In this document: positions 16,875 to 27,506 of the stretch, piece by piece
How the letters are laid out: each line of letters opens with the position of its first letter
How positions within the stretch are numbered: position 1 is the stretch's first letter
Assembly (NCBI GenBank): GCA_029865965.1
Contig: JARXAJ010000141.1
Location: 1 to 33,427, forward strand
Source: Aquabacterium sp.
GTDB taxonomy: Bacteria; Pseudomonadota; Gammaproteobacteria; Burkholderiales; Burkholderiaceae_C
DNA length: 33,427 bases
Reading direction: 5' to 3'
The notes under the pieces: model-generated
What the model saw: the letters and a program-made list of their open reading frames with translations, nothing else
What the model was told of the DNA's origin: nothing
Database searches by the model: none
Translations under genes and position numbers: made by a program

Positions 16875-17639
16875 TCAAGGCCGGATCTTGTAGCCGGTCT
16901 TCAGCAGGCGCAGCGCGATGGCGCTGACCACCAGGAAGGCTGTGCCCACCACCGCCAGGCTGAGCCAGGGCGACACGTCGCTGGTGCCGAAGAAGCCGCG
17001 CCGGAAGCCGTCGATCATGTAGAAGAACGGGTTCAGGTGGCTGGCCTCCAGCCAAAACGGCGGCAGGCTGTGCACCGAATAGAACACGCCCGACAGGAAG
17101 GTCATCGGCATGATGATGAAGTTCTGGAAGGCCGCCATCTGGTCGAACTTGTCAGCCCACAGCCCGGCGATCAGCCCCAGCGCGCCCAGCATGCCGGCGC
17201 CCAGCGCGGCAAACACCAGGATCCACAGCGGCTGGGCGAATGACGGCGGCGCAAACCACACGGTGACCAGGAACACGCCCAGCCCCACCATCAGCCCCCG
17301 CACCACGCTGGCGCCGACGTAGCCGACGAACCAGGCCCAGTGCGACAGCGGCGAGACCAGCAGGAACACCAGGTTGCCGGTGACCTTGCTCTGCACCAGG
17401 CTGCTGGAACTGTTGGCAAACGCGTTCTGCAGCACGCTCATCATCACCAGCCCGGGGATCAGGAAGCTGGTGTAGCCCACGCCGTCGAACACCTGCACCT
17501 TGCCCTGCAGCACATGGCCGAAGATCAGCAGGTACATCACCGCAGTGAGCACCGGCGCACCCACGGTCTGGAAGCCGACGTTCCAGAAACGCAGGATCTC
17601 CTTCTTGAACAGCGTCTGCGCGCCCGCCAGGCGGATCAT
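16875..17639 (-). CDS. ABC-2 type exporter permease, YadH-like
   Basis: The product is 254 aa, an inner-membrane protein with about six hydrophobic segments. It has an ABC-2 permease layout: an N-terminal cytoplasmic helix before the first membrane segment, GYTSFLIPGLVMMSVLQNAF, LVFLLVSPLSHWAWFVGY, and the conserved PMTFLSGVFYSVHSLP followed by LNPFFYMIDGFRRGFFG near the end. It pairs with the ATPase gene, whose stop overlaps its start (ATGA). The closest known type is YadH of the uncharacterised YadGH system; the substrate is unknown. Confidence 0.92.
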   Translation of the reverse strand: MIRLAGAQTLFKKEILRFWNVGFQTVGAPVLTAVMYLLIFGHVLQGKVQVFDGVGYTSFLIPGLVMMSVLQNAFANSSSSLVQSKVTGNLVFLLVSPLSHWAWFVGYVGASVVRGLMVGLGVFLVTVWFAPPSFAQPLWILVFAALGAGMLGALGLIAGLWADKFDQMAAFQNFIIMPMTFLSGVFYSVHSLPPFWLEASHLNPFFYMIDGFRRGFFGTSDVSPWLSLAVVGTAFLVVSAIALRLLKTGYKIRP

Positions 17640-18592
17640 GCGCTCACCTGCGCAGCAGGCAGACGCGGCTGCGCAGGTACGGCCTGCGGCCGGCCACCGG
17701 CCATGATCTCGACGAACACGTCTTCCAGGTCGGCGCGGCCGATCTCCAGGTCTTCGATCTTCACGCCGGCCTCGCGCAGCCCAGCCAGCAGGCGCTCGAC
17801 ATCGGCCGCGTCCTTGGCCTTCAGCTGCACGATGCGCCCGGTGATGCGGGCCTGCGCGGCCAGCGCTGCAGGCAGCGCCTGGTCGGTCTTGAAGCGCAGC
17901 ATGGTGCTGGCGCTGGCTGACAGCAGGTTGGCGGTGCGGTCCAGCGCCACCAGTTCACCCTTGCGCAGCATGCCGATGCGGTGGCACAGGGCCTCGGCTT
18001 CTTCCAGGTAGTGGGTGGTCAGCAGCACGGTGTGGCCTTCGCGGTTGAGCCGGGCGATGAAGGCCCACAGCGTCTGGCGCAGTTCCACATCGACGCCGGC
18101 GGTGGGTTCGTCCAGCACGATCACCGGCGGGCGGTGCACCAGGGCCTGGGCCACCAGCACCCGGCGCTTCATGCCGCCCGACAGTTGGCGCATGTTGGCG
18201 TTGGCCTTGTCGGCCAGGCCCAGCTCATGCAGCAGTTCATCGATCCAGGCGTCGTTTTTCTTGACGCCGAAGTAGCCGCTCTGGATGCGCAGTGCATCGC
18301 GCACCGAGAAGAACGGGTCGAACACCAGTTCCTGCGGCACGATGCCCAGGGCCAGGCGGGCGGCGGCGGGGTCGGCCTGCACATCATGACCCATCACCGC
18401 CACATGGCCGGCACTGGGGCGGGTGAGACCCGCGAGGATGGAGATCAGCGTGGTCTTGCCCGCGCCGTTGGGCCCCAGCAGGCCGAAGAATTCGCCCCGG
18501 GCAATGTCGAACGAGACACCGGCCAGCGCGCGCAAGGTGCCTCGGGCACCGGTGTAGGTCTTTTCGACCTGATGGAAGCGGACGGCAGGCAT
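17636..18592 (-). CDS. ABC exporter ATPase, YadG-like
   Basis: The 318 aa product has one nucleotide-binding domain with Walker A GPNGAGKT (about residues 40-47), the Q-loop in IVPQELVFDPFFSVRDAL, the signature LSGGMKRRV, Walker B VIVLDEPTAGVD and the H-loop TTHYLEEAE. After about residue 225 comes a C-terminal extension seen in ABC-2 drug or lipid exporter ATPases. It works with the overlapping YadH-like permease. The ATG at 18592 has no Shine-Dalgarno sequence; TACAAT lies 10 bases upstream, so the mRNA may be nearly leaderless. It is divergent from the TetR-type gene, a common regulator-target arrangement. Confidence 0.94.
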   Translation of the reverse strand: MPAVRFHQVEKTYTGARGTLRALAGVSFDIARGEFFGLLGPNGAGKTTLISILAGLTRPSAGHVAVMGHDVQADPAAARLALGIVPQELVFDPFFSVRDALRIQSGYFGVKKNDAWIDELLHELGLADKANANMRQLSGGMKRRVLVAQALVHRPPVIVLDEPTAGVDVELRQTLWAFIARLNREGHTVLLTTHYLEEAEALCHRIGMLRKGELVALDRTANLLSASASTMLRFKTDQALPAALAAQARITGRIVQLKAKDAADVERLLAGLREAGVKIEDLEIGRADLEDVFVEIMAGGRPQAVPAQPRLPAAQVSA

Positions 18593-18601
18593 AAGGGCAC
18601 G

Positions 18602-18655
18602 ATTGTAGGGAGCGGGTGCGCGGCAGGCAGGCGCCCCAGGGACAGCCTGCGCACC
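18602..18655. promoter_or_regulatory. Divergent promoter region of the exporter and the TetR gene, with inverted repeat
   Basis: The 110-base gap between the ABC ATPase and the TetR gene holds an imperfect inverted repeat: GGTGCGC (18615-18621), then AGGC after a 3-base bulge, against GCCTGCGCACC (18645-18655). On the minus strand TACAAT (18607-18602) is a good -10 for the ATPase gene, but no clear -35 is seen. The repeat is a candidate TetR-family operator; this is inference from position and symmetry. Confidence 0.45.
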
Positions 18656-18702
18656 AGGCGGCCGCGTGAGGTGCTAGATTGGCTGAGGCTCTGAAGTCCC
18701 CC

Positions 18703-19413
18703 ATGTCCGAAGTCGATCCGCCCGCATCCGAGAACAAAGTCACGGCCAAGTCGGCCACCAAGAAGCCGCGCCGCACGGCCGAGCGCATCCTGGAGGTGAC
18801 GTTGGACCTGTTCAACCGCTTCGGCGAGCCGAATGTCAGCACCACGCTGATCTCGGCCGAGCTGGGCATCAGCCCGGGCAACCTGTACTACCACTACCCG
18901 GCCAAGGACGAGCTGATCAACGCGCTGTTCGACCGTTATGAGCGCGGGCTGAACGACCTGCTGCATGCCGCCGACAACGTGCGCAATGTCGAGGACGCCT
19001 GGCTGTTCTTCCACATGCTGTTCGAGCTGATCTGGCAGTACCGCTTTCTCTACCGTGACCTCAACGACCTGCTCAGCAAGAACCGCCGGCTGGAGATGCA
19101 TTTCCAGTTCGTGCTGAAGAACAAGTCGCGCGCGGTGGGCCAGGTGCTCGACGGCCTGACCCGCGGCAGCAGCCTGCGCATCGACCGGCGCGAGAGCGAG
19201 CCGGTGGCCAGTGCCATGGTGGTGGTGCTGACGTACTGGCTCAGCTATGAATACGTGCGCGACCCGCGCCGCGCACTGGAGCCCGAGAGCGCCGCCGCTG
19301 CCCTGTCGCGCGGTGCCTACCATGTGCTGAGCCTGCTGATGCCTTACCTGGAACCGGAGTCGCGCGAACACCTGTTCCAGATCGCAGGCGCCTACCGCAG
19401 CGGCAACGACTGA
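18703..19413 (+). CDS. TetR-family transcriptional regulator
   Basis: The 236 aa product starts with a Lys/Ala-rich leader and then a TetR_N helix-turn-helix (about residues 22-70): RRTAERILEVTLDLFNRFGE, ELGISPGNLYYHYPAKDELI, the classical tail of that domain. The remainder is an all-helical ligand-binding and dimerisation domain; the ligand is unknown. The ATG at 18703 is chosen over a TTG eight codons upstream. It is divergent from the YadGH-type exporter, which is a plausible target. The following gene starts 29 bases after its stop and is likely in the same operon. Confidence 0.9.
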   Translation: MSEVDPPASENKVTAKSATKKPRRTAERILEVTLDLFNRFGEPNVSTTLISAELGISPGNLYYHYPAKDELINALFDRYERGLNDLLHAADNVRNVEDAWLFFHMLFELIWQYRFLYRDLNDLLSKNRRLEMHFQFVLKNKSRAVGQVLDGLTRGSSLRIDRRESEPVASAMVVVLTYWLSYEYVRDPRRALEPESAAAALSRGAYHVLSLLMPYLEPESREHLFQIAGAYRSGND

Positions 19414-19442
19414 CGATCTCCCGTTCCCCAAGGAGTCGACCC

Positions 19443-20051
19443 ATGGCCATGTGGACCGCCTTTCCCTGCGACGACACCAGCCATGCCCGCGACGCCGCCG
19501 GGCTGAAGAAGCAGTGGGTACGCCTGCACATCGGCGACGCCGAGCCGCTGCCCAAAGACGCCGCCGTGCTCACCGCCTGGGGCCACTTCCATGCCGGTGA
19601 ATTCGAAAAGGCGCATGACGCCGGGCTGAAGGCCTATGCGCTGGGCCGTGATGGCCAGGGCATCAGCGTGGCCAAGGCACTGGCCCAGGGCCTGGGCAGC
19701 CAGGTCAAGAACGCGCTGGAGACCACCATCCAGCTGGCACCGAAGCATGCCGATGCGCACATCGCACTGGGCGCTTTCCATGCCGAGGTGATCGACAAGG
19801 TGGGCAAGCTGCTGGGCCGCACCCAGGGCGCCGACGCCGCCACCGGGCTGAACATGTTCCAGCAGGCGCTGAAGCTGAACGCCGGCTCGGCCATCGGCAT
19901 GGTCGGGTACGCCAACGGCCTGGTGATGCTGGAAGGCAACAAGCGGATGAAGGAGGCCGAGAAGCTCTATGCCCAGGCCGCCGCCTGCGAGGCCGCTGAT
20001 GCCATGGAGCGGTTGGACATCGAGATGGCCAAGGCCGAACTGGAAGACTAA
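19443..20051 (+). CDS. TPR-like protein of unknown function
   Basis: The 202 aa product has no signal peptide and is predicted cytoplasmic. The helical pairs AAVLTAWGHFHAGEFEKAHDAGLKAY, ETTIQLAPKHADAHIALGAFHAEV and the region up to EAEKLYAQAAACE have the spacing and small/large residue pattern of TPR repeats. The N-terminal 35 residues (MWTAFPCDD) are not repeat-like. AAGGAG lies 9 bases upstream of the ATG. It follows the TetR gene after 29 bases and converges on proB. I do not recognise a characterised homologue. Confidence 0.8.
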   Translation: MAMWTAFPCDDTSHARDAAGLKKQWVRLHIGDAEPLPKDAAVLTAWGHFHAGEFEKAHDAGLKAYALGRDGQGISVAKALAQGLGSQVKNALETTIQLAPKHADAHIALGAFHAEVIDKVGKLLGRTQGADAATGLNMFQQALKLNAGSAIGMVGYANGLVMLEGNKRMKEAEKLYAQAAACEAADAMERLDIEMAKAELED

Positions 20052-20076
20052 GGCGGCGCGTGTCTGCTGAAGGCAC

Positions 20077-20095
20077 GGCGGCGATACAAGCCGCC
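20077..20095. other. Hairpin between convergent genes
   Basis: GGCGGC (20077-20082) pairs with GCCGCC (20090-20095) around a 7-base loop in the 50-base gap between the TPR-like gene and proB. There is no U-run on either strand, so it is at most a weak transcription stop or an mRNA end stabiliser. Confidence 0.35.
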
Positions 20096-20101
20096 AGGCT
20101 C

Positions 20102-22361
<2,260 letters not shown>

Positions 22362-22408
22362 TCAGGCTGGCAGCATGCCGTCAGCCTGCGGGCCTGATAA
22401 CTTGCCAA

Positions 22409-22666
22409 TCAGACCGGGGTGACAAAAACCGTGTGGCGGTTCAGCGCACCCTTGATGGCGAACGACACCTGGCCGTCGACCAGCGCAAACAGCGTGTGGT
22501 CCTTGCCCATGCCGACATTGTCACCGGCGTGGAAACGGGTGCCGCGCTGGCGCACGATGATCGAGCCGGCCGGAATGGTCTGGCCGCCGAACACCTTCAC
22601 GCCCAGCATCTTGGGTTGCGAGTCGCGGCCGTTGCGGGTTGAGCCGCCGCCCTTTTTCTGTGCCAT
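22409..22666 (-). CDS. rpmA: 50S ribosomal protein L27
   Basis: L27 is an 85 aa large-subunit protein near the peptidyl transferase centre. The N-terminus [19 protein letters not shown] and the segments [20 protein letters not shown] and [18 protein letters not shown] are diagnostic. It follows rplU after 35 bases. The ATG at 22666 has a purine-rich GGAG upstream. Confidence 0.97.
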   Translation of the reverse strand: MAQKKGGGSTRNGRDSQPKMLGVKVFGGQTIPAGSIIVRQRGTRFHAGDNVGMGKDHTLFALVDGQVSFAIKGALNRHTVFVTPV

Positions 22667-22701
22667 GGTTCAAAAGCTCCTGATGACTTGACGGTTGGGC
22701 A

Positions 22702-23013
22702 TCAAACGCCGATGGCGCCGATTTCCAGCTCGGTGTAGGTCTGGCGGTGGCCGCCATGCCGCTGGTAATGCTTGCGGCGGCGCATCTTGAAGATGCGCAC
22801 CTTGTCGTGCTTGCCGTGCGACACAACGGTGGCTGTCACCGTGGCGCCGGCCACCAAGGGTGTCCCGATCGTCAGGTCGGCGCCGTTTCCGACGGCCAGC
22901 ACCTGGTCGATCACGATCTCTTGGCCCACGTCCGCTGCTATCTGTTCTACCTTGATCTTTTCGCCGGCTGCAACCTTGAATTGCTTGCCACCGGTTTTTA
23001 TGAGCGCGTACAT
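22702..23013 (-). CDS. rplU: 50S ribosomal protein L21
   Basis: L21 is a 103 aa 23S rRNA-binding protein. The start [20 protein letters not shown] and the basic segment [20 protein letters not shown] are diagnostic. The ATG at 23013 gives the exact usual length; a start seven codons upstream in frame is not needed. It leads the rplU-rpmA pair and is divergent from ispB, the standard proteobacterial arrangement. Confidence 0.97.
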   Translation of the reverse strand: MYALIKTGGKQFKVAAGEKIKVEQIAADVGQEIVIDQVLAVGNGADLTIGTPLVAGATVTATVVSHGKHDKVRIFKMRRRKHYQRHGGHRQTYTELEIGAIGV

Positions 23014-23100
23014 AAGTGCCTCTGGGTTGTTCACTTCAATCGTCCTGCGGCAACCAGGCCGGGCTTGCCAATCCCTCAGCCAATGCCGAAAGAACCCGCG

Positions 23101-23109
23101 ATGATAGCA
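23101..23109 (-). promoter_or_regulatory. rplU: Candidate extended -10 promoter of rplU-rpmA
   Basis: On the minus strand TGCTATCAT is an extended -10 element (TGn plus TATCAT, 5 of 6 matches). No good -35 lies at 16-18 bases. It would give a leader of about 80 bases before rplU. Confidence 0.4.
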
Positions 23110-23179
23110 GACCTGCAGCGATCGGATGCTGCCGGCAGGCGTATGCGCGCCGCCGCCAGTCCACAGGGCAGTGGCTCCC

Positions 23180-23185
23180 TATAAT
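23180..23185 (+). promoter_or_regulatory. ispB: Candidate -10 element of ispB
   Basis: A perfect TATAAT stands 28 bases before the GTG start of ispB. No consensus -35 is visible at 16-18 bases upstream. The expected leader would be about 20 bases. Confidence 0.45.
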
Positions 23186-23213
23186 TTGAGACCATTCTGC
23201 GATCTGAGCCCCC

Positions 23214-24197
23214 GTGACCGACCTTCTCATCCCCGCATCGGCTGACGTCGACCCGATGGCTGCCGACATGCTGCGGGTCGACGAGGTGATTCGCCTGCGC
23301 CTGGCATCCGATGTGGCGCTGATCAACCAGATCTCGCACTACATCGTCAGCGCCGGCGGCAAGCGCATCCGCCCGCGTCTGGTGCTGCTGTTCGCCCAGG
23401 CGCTGGGCTTTGCCGGGCCCGAGCGGTATGAACTGGCGGCCACTGTCGAGTTCATCCACACCGCCACACTGCTGCACGACGACGTGGTGGACGAGTCGTC
23501 GCTGCGCCGCGGCCAGCAGACGGCCAATGCGTTGTTCGGCAACGCCGCCAGTGTGCTGGTGGGTGACTTCCTTTACTCCCGCGCTTTCCAGATGATGGTC
23601 AGCGTGAACCGCATGCGGGTGCTGGAAGTGCTGGCCGACGCCACCAACGTGATCGCCGAGGGCGAAGTGCTGCAGCTGATGAACATGCACGACCCCGATC
23701 TGGCGGTCGACGACTACCTGCGCGTCATCCGCTACAAGACAGCCAAGCTGTTCGAGGCCAGCGCCCGCCTGGGCGCGGTGCTGGCCAACGCCCCGCGTGA
23801 TGTGGAAGAGTCCTGCGCCGACTGCGGCCGCGCACTGGGCACGGCATTCCAGTTGGTCGACGACCTGCTGGACTATGAAGGTGACACCCAATCCCTGGGC
23901 AAGAACGTCGGCGACGACCTGCGCGAAGGCAAGCCCACCTTGCCATTGCTGGTGGCCATGGCGCGCAGCAGTGACGCCGACCGCCAGCTGATCCGCCATG
24001 CCATTGAGCATGGCGAGCTTGACCGGTTGCAGGACATCCTGGCCATCGTGCGCGACACCGGCGCGTTGCAGGCCACGCGGCAGGCCGCACGCGACGAGGC
24101 GGATGCCGCTGCGTCGGCACTTTCCACGCTGCCGGATTCGGCGGCCCGCAAGGCTCTGCTAGACTTATGTGCTCGGTCAGTGGAGCGATCTTTCTGA
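23214..24197 (+). CDS. ispB: Polyprenyl (octaprenyl) diphosphate synthase IspB
   Basis: This trans-prenyltransferase extends farnesyl diphosphate with IPP to the side chain of ubiquinone. The product is 327 aa. The first aspartate-rich motif DDVVD is at 89-93 and the second, DDLLD, at 216-220; GGKRIRPRL carries the IPP-binding basic residues, and YKTAKLFEASARLGA is typical. The GTG at 23214 is the likely start; related proteins begin with a similar acidic leader. Chain length (C40 or another) cannot be read with certainty. It is divergent from rplU and followed by tRNA-Pro, a conserved order in betaproteobacteria. It draws on IPP made through ispE. Confidence 0.95.
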   Translation: MTDLLIPASADVDPMAADMLRVDEVIRLRLASDVALINQISHYIVSAGGKRIRPRLVLLFAQALGFAGPERYELAATVEFIHTATLLHDDVVDESSLRRGQQTANALFGNAASVLVGDFLYSRAFQMMVSVNRMRVLEVLADATNVIAEGEVLQLMNMHDPDLAVDDYLRVIRYKTAKLFEASARLGAVLANAPRDVEESCADCGRALGTAFQLVDDLLDYEGDTQSLGKNVGDDLREGKPTLPLLVAMARSSDADRQLIRHAIEHGELDRLQDILAIVRDTGALQATRQAARDEADAAASALSTLPDSAARKALLDLCARSVERSF

Positions 24198-24211
24198 ACC
24201 GATGCAAGCAT

Positions 24212-24288
24212 CGGGGTGTAGCTTAGCCTGGTAGAGCGCTACGTTCGGGACGTAGAGGCCGGAGGTTCGAATCCTCTCACCCCGACCA
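24212..24288 (+). tRNA. tRNA-Pro (anticodon CGG), CCA encoded
   Basis: A complete 77-base cloverleaf: acceptor CGGGGTG/CACCCCG, discriminator A, encoded CCA at 24286-24288. The anticodon stem CTACG/CGTAG holds the loop TTCGGGA, so the anticodon is CGG (proline, codon CCG). The T-arm GGAGGTTCGAATCCTC is standard. It lies 14 bases past ispB and is followed by a terminator. Confidence 0.96.
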
Positions 24289-24302
24289 GGATTTCCATGA
24301 TC

Positions 24303-24325
24303 AGCCCCTCTTGCAGGGGCTTTTT
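24303..24325 (+). terminator. Rho-independent terminator after tRNA-Pro
   Basis: AGCCCCT (24303-24309) pairs with AGGGGCT (24315-24321) around a 5-base loop, followed by a T-run. It ends the ispB-tRNA-Pro transcript 15 bases after the tRNA. The remaining 107 bases before pilB hold a short CAGTC/GACTG inverted repeat (24410-24422) but no promoter I can defend. Confidence 0.82.
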
Positions 24326-24432
24326 CATGGACACGAAGCGTGCGAAAGCGCCAATCGGGGCGCCCGCAGGGCCGGAACTGGCTTCGGTTCGCCCTGGTTC
24401 TAGGCGTTACAGTCAGCGACTGACCGGCCATC

Positions 24433-26187
24433 ATGGCGCGGTCAGCTGCCGTCAACTGCCGCGAAGCCGCCTTGGAATCTCTGGTTGAACCCCCGCAATC
24501 GTCGCTGTCTGGCGTCGCCAGGGTGCTGGTGCACGCGGGCAAGCTGAGCAGCAAGGCGGCAGAGGACCTGGCCAAGTCGGCCAAGGACCGGCGCATCAGC
24601 TTCATCGGCGCGGTGATCGCCTCGGGTGCGGTGTCGGCCTTCGACCTGGCGCACACGCTGTCCACTGCCCTGGCGCTGCCATTGCTGGACCTGTCGGCGG
24701 TCGACTTCGAGCGGCTGCCCAAGAACGTTGTCGACCCCAAGCTGGCGGCGCAGTACCAGCTGGTGATGCTGGGGCGGCGCGGCAACCGGCTGTTCATCGG
24801 TGGGGCCGACCCCACCGACCAGGAGGCGGTCGAACGCATCAAATTCGCCACCCAGCTGTCGCCTGAATGGGTGATCGTCGAATACGACAAGCTGGCGCGG
24901 CTGATGGAGTCGCAAGGCGCCACTGCCACCGAGACACTGGAAGCGCTGACCGCCGAAGACTTCGAGTTCGACGTCACCGACGACACCAGCACGCCCGACA
25001 CGGCCGAGGTGGTGTCGGAGGTGGAAGACGCGCCGGTGGTGCGCTTCCTGCAGAAGATGCTGATCGACGCGATCAACCTGCGTGCATCCGACCTGCACTT
25101 CGAGCCCTACGAATACCACTACCGGGTGCGCTTCCGGGTCGACGGCGAACTGCGCGAGATCACCCAGCCGCCGCTGGCGATCAAGGAAAAGCTCGCGTCG
25201 CGCATCAAGGTCATCAGCCGGCTCGACATCGCCGAGAAACGCGTGCCGCAGGACGGCCGCATGAAGATGAAGTTCGGCAGCAAGGCGATCGACTTCCGGG
25301 TGTCGACCCTGCCCACGCTGTTCGGCGAGAAGATCGTGATCCGGATTCTCGACCCGTCGTCGGCCAAGGTGGGCATCGAGGCCCTGGGCTACGAGAAGAT
25401 CGAGCGCGACCGCCTGATGACCGCCATTGTGCGGCCCTACGGCATGGTGCTGGTCACCGGGCCCACCGGCTCGGGCAAGACGGTGTCGCTCTACAGCTGC
25501 CTGAACATCCTGAACCAGCCGGGCGTGAACATCTCCACCGTGGAAGACCCGGCGGAAATCAACTTGCCCGGCGTCAACCAGGTCAATGTGAACGACCGCG
25601 CCGGGCTCAACTTCGCGGCGGCGCTGAAGTCCTTCCTGCGGCAGGACCCCGACATCATCATGGTCGGCGAGATCCGCGACCTGGAAACCGCCGACATCGC
25701 CATCAAGGCCGCCCAGACCGGCCACATGGTGATGAGCACGCTGCACACCAACGACGCGCCCACCACGTTGACACGGCTGCTGAACATGGGCGTGGCGCCG
25801 TTCAACATCGCCAGCAGCGTGATCCTGATCACGGCGCAGCGCCTGGCGCGCCGGTTGTGCGAGAACTGCAAAACCCCGGCCGACTACCCTCGCGAGGCGA
25901 TGTTGCGCGCCGGTTACGTGGCTGAAGATCTGGACGGCACGTGGCGCCCGTTCCGCGCCGTGGGTTGCAACAGTTGCAACAGCGGCTACAAAGGCCGGGT
26001 GGGCGTTTACCAGGTGATGCCGATGACCGATGCGATCCAGCGCATCATCCTCAGCGAAGGCACGGCTCTGGACATCGCCGAGCAGGCCCAGCGCGACGGC
26101 GTGCGCGACCTGCGCCAGTCGGGCCTGCTGAAGGTGCGCCAGGGCGTGACCACGCTCGAGGAAATCATCGCGGTGACCAACCAGTGA
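24433..26187 (+). CDS. pilB: Type IV pilus assembly ATPase PilB
   Basis: PilB is the hexameric cytoplasmic ATPase that powers pilus extension. The product is 584 aa. It has an N-terminal MshEN/GspE-type domain (about 30-170), then the secretion ATPase domain with ASDLHFEPYEY, Walker A GPTGSGKT at about 343-350, the Asp box STVEDPAE, Walker B RQDPDIIMVGEIRD and the His box STLHTNDAP. A zinc-binding four-Cys module follows (CENC near 476, CNSC near 513). The ATG at 24433 lacks a clear Shine-Dalgarno sequence, so a start a few codons away is possible. It forms a pilB-pilC-pilD cluster; major pilin and retraction ATPase are elsewhere. Confidence 0.96.
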   Translation: MARSAAVNCREAALESLVEPPQSSLSGVARVLVHAGKLSSKAAEDLAKSAKDRRISFIGAVIASGAVSAFDLAHTLSTALALPLLDLSAVDFERLPKNVVDPKLAAQYQLVMLGRRGNRLFIGGADPTDQEAVERIKFATQLSPEWVIVEYDKLARLMESQGATATETLEALTAEDFEFDVTDDTSTPDTAEVVSEVEDAPVVRFLQKMLIDAINLRASDLHFEPYEYHYRVRFRVDGELREITQPPLAIKEKLASRIKVISRLDIAEKRVPQDGRMKMKFGSKAIDFRVSTLPTLFGEKIVIRILDPSSAKVGIEALGYEKIERDRLMTAIVRPYGMVLVTGPTGSGKTVSLYSCLNILNQPGVNISTVEDPAEINLPGVNQVNVNDRAGLNFAAALKSFLRQDPDIIMVGEIRDLETADIAIKAAQTGHMVMSTLHTNDAPTTLTRLLNMGVAPFNIASSVILITAQRLARRLCENCKTPADYPREAMLRAGYVAEDLDGTWRPFRAVGCNSCNSGYKGRVGVYQVMPMTDAIQRIILSEGTALDIAEQAQRDGVRDLRQSGLLKVRQGVTTLEEIIAVTNQ

Positions 26188-26235
26188 TGCCGGCCGTGCC
26201 ACACAACCGCCTGCCAGACCCACCGCCACACCGTC

Positions 26236-26258
26236 GCGCAGCGCCCTGAACGCTGCGC
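26236..26258 (+). other. Perfect hairpin between pilB and pilC
   Basis: GCGCAGCG (26236-26243) pairs without mismatch with CGCTGCGC (26251-26258) around a CCCTGAA loop. It occupies the middle of the 95-base pilB-pilC gap. No U-run follows, so it is not a standard terminator; an mRNA processing or stability element is possible. Confidence 0.5.
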
Positions 26259-26282
26259 CACACCATCCGACCCGGAGCACGC

Positions 26283-27503
26283 ATGGCGACTGCATCAGCC
26301 GCAAGAAACGTCAAGGAACTGGTCTTCGAATGGGAAGGCCGGGACAAGAACGGCAAGGTGGTGCGCGGCGAGATCCGCGCCGGTGGCGAGGCCCAGGTCA
26401 GCGCCAACCTGCGCCGCCAGGGCATCTTGCTGACCAAGGTGAAAAAGCGCCGCACCAGTGGCGGCAGGTCGGTCAAGCAGAAGGACATCGCGCTGTTCAC
26501 CCGGCAACTGGCCACCATGATGAAGGCCGGCGTGCCGCTGCTGCAGGCCTTCGACATCGTCGGCCGCGGCGCCACCAACCCGCGGCTGACCAAGCTGCTG
26601 GGCGACATCCGGTCGGATGTGGAAACCGGCACCAGCCTGTCGGCCGCATTCCGCAAGCACCCGATGCACTTCGACGCGCTGTATTGCAATCTGGTCGAAG
26701 CCGGCGAGGCCGGCGGCATCCTGGAGCAGCTGCTCGAACGCCTGGCCATCTACCAGGAGAAGACGCTCGCCATCAAGAGCAAGATCAAGTCGGCACTGAT
26801 GTACCCGATCGCGGTGCTGGTGGTGGCCTTCCTGGTGGTGGTGATCATCATGATCAAGGTGATCCCGGCCTTCAAGGAGGTGTTCAGCTCCTTCGGCGCC
26901 GACCTGCCCGCACCCACGCTGCTGGTGATCGCGATGTCCGAGTTCTTCGTCGCCTACTGGCCGGTCCTCTTCGGCCTGATCGCCGGCGGAGGCTACATGT
27001 TCATGCAGACCTGGAAACGGTCGGTGAAGATGCAGATGGTGATGGACCGGCTGCTGCTGAACATCCCGGTGTTCGGCCCGCTGATCAACAAGTCGGTGAT
27101 CGCCCGCTGGACGCGCACGCTGTCGACCATGTTCGCCGCCGGCGTGCCGCTGGTGGAGGCGCTGGATTCGGTGGGTGGCGCCTCGGGCAACGCGGTCTAT
27201 GCCGAAGCCACCACCAAGATCCAGCGCGACGTGTCCACCGGCAGCGCGCTCACCACGTCGATGCAGAGCACCGGCGTGTTCCCGAACATGGTGATCCAGA
27301 TGGCGTCGATCGGCGAGGAATCCGGCTCGCTCGACCACATGCTGGGCAAGGCGGCCGAGTTCTATGAAGAGGAAGTCGACGACATGGTCAAGGGCCTGTC
27401 GAGCCTGATGGAGCCCATCATCATCGTGGTGCTGGGTACGGTGATCGGTGGCATCGTGGTGGCGATGTATCTGCCGATCTTCAAGATCGGCCAGGTGGTC
27501 TGA
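26283..27503 (+). CDS. pilC: Type IV pilus inner-membrane platform protein PilC
   Basis: PilC is the inner-membrane platform that couples PilB to pilin movement. The product is 406 aa with two T2SSF domains (about residues 75-200 and 280-400). Each has the pattern FTRQLATMMKAGVPLLQAFDI or WTRTLSTMFAAGVPLVEALD. Three strong hydrophobic segments are visible: ALMYPIAVLVVAFLVVVIIMI, WPVLFGLIAGGGYMF and a C-terminal PIIIVVLGTVIGGIVVAMYLPIF. The N-terminal cytoplasmic part carries EWEGRDKNGKVVRGE, typical of the family. It is preceded by a GGAG at the expected distance and followed by pilD after 3 bases. Confidence 0.97.
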   Translation: MATASAARNVKELVFEWEGRDKNGKVVRGEIRAGGEAQVSANLRRQGILLTKVKKRRTSGGRSVKQKDIALFTRQLATMMKAGVPLLQAFDIVGRGATNPRLTKLLGDIRSDVETGTSLSAAFRKHPMHFDALYCNLVEAGEAGGILEQLLERLAIYQEKTLAIKSKIKSALMYPIAVLVVAFLVVVIIMIKVIPAFKEVFSSFGADLPAPTLLVIAMSEFFVAYWPVLFGLIAGGGYMFMQTWKRSVKMQMVMDRLLLNIPVFGPLINKSVIARWTRTLSTMFAAGVPLVEALDSVGGASGNAVYAEATTKIQRDVSTGSALTTSMQSTGVFPNMVIQMASIGEESGSLDHMLGKAAEFYEEEVDDMVKGLSSLMEPIIIVVLGTVIGGIVVAMYLPIFKIGQVV

Positions 27504-27506
27504 GGG

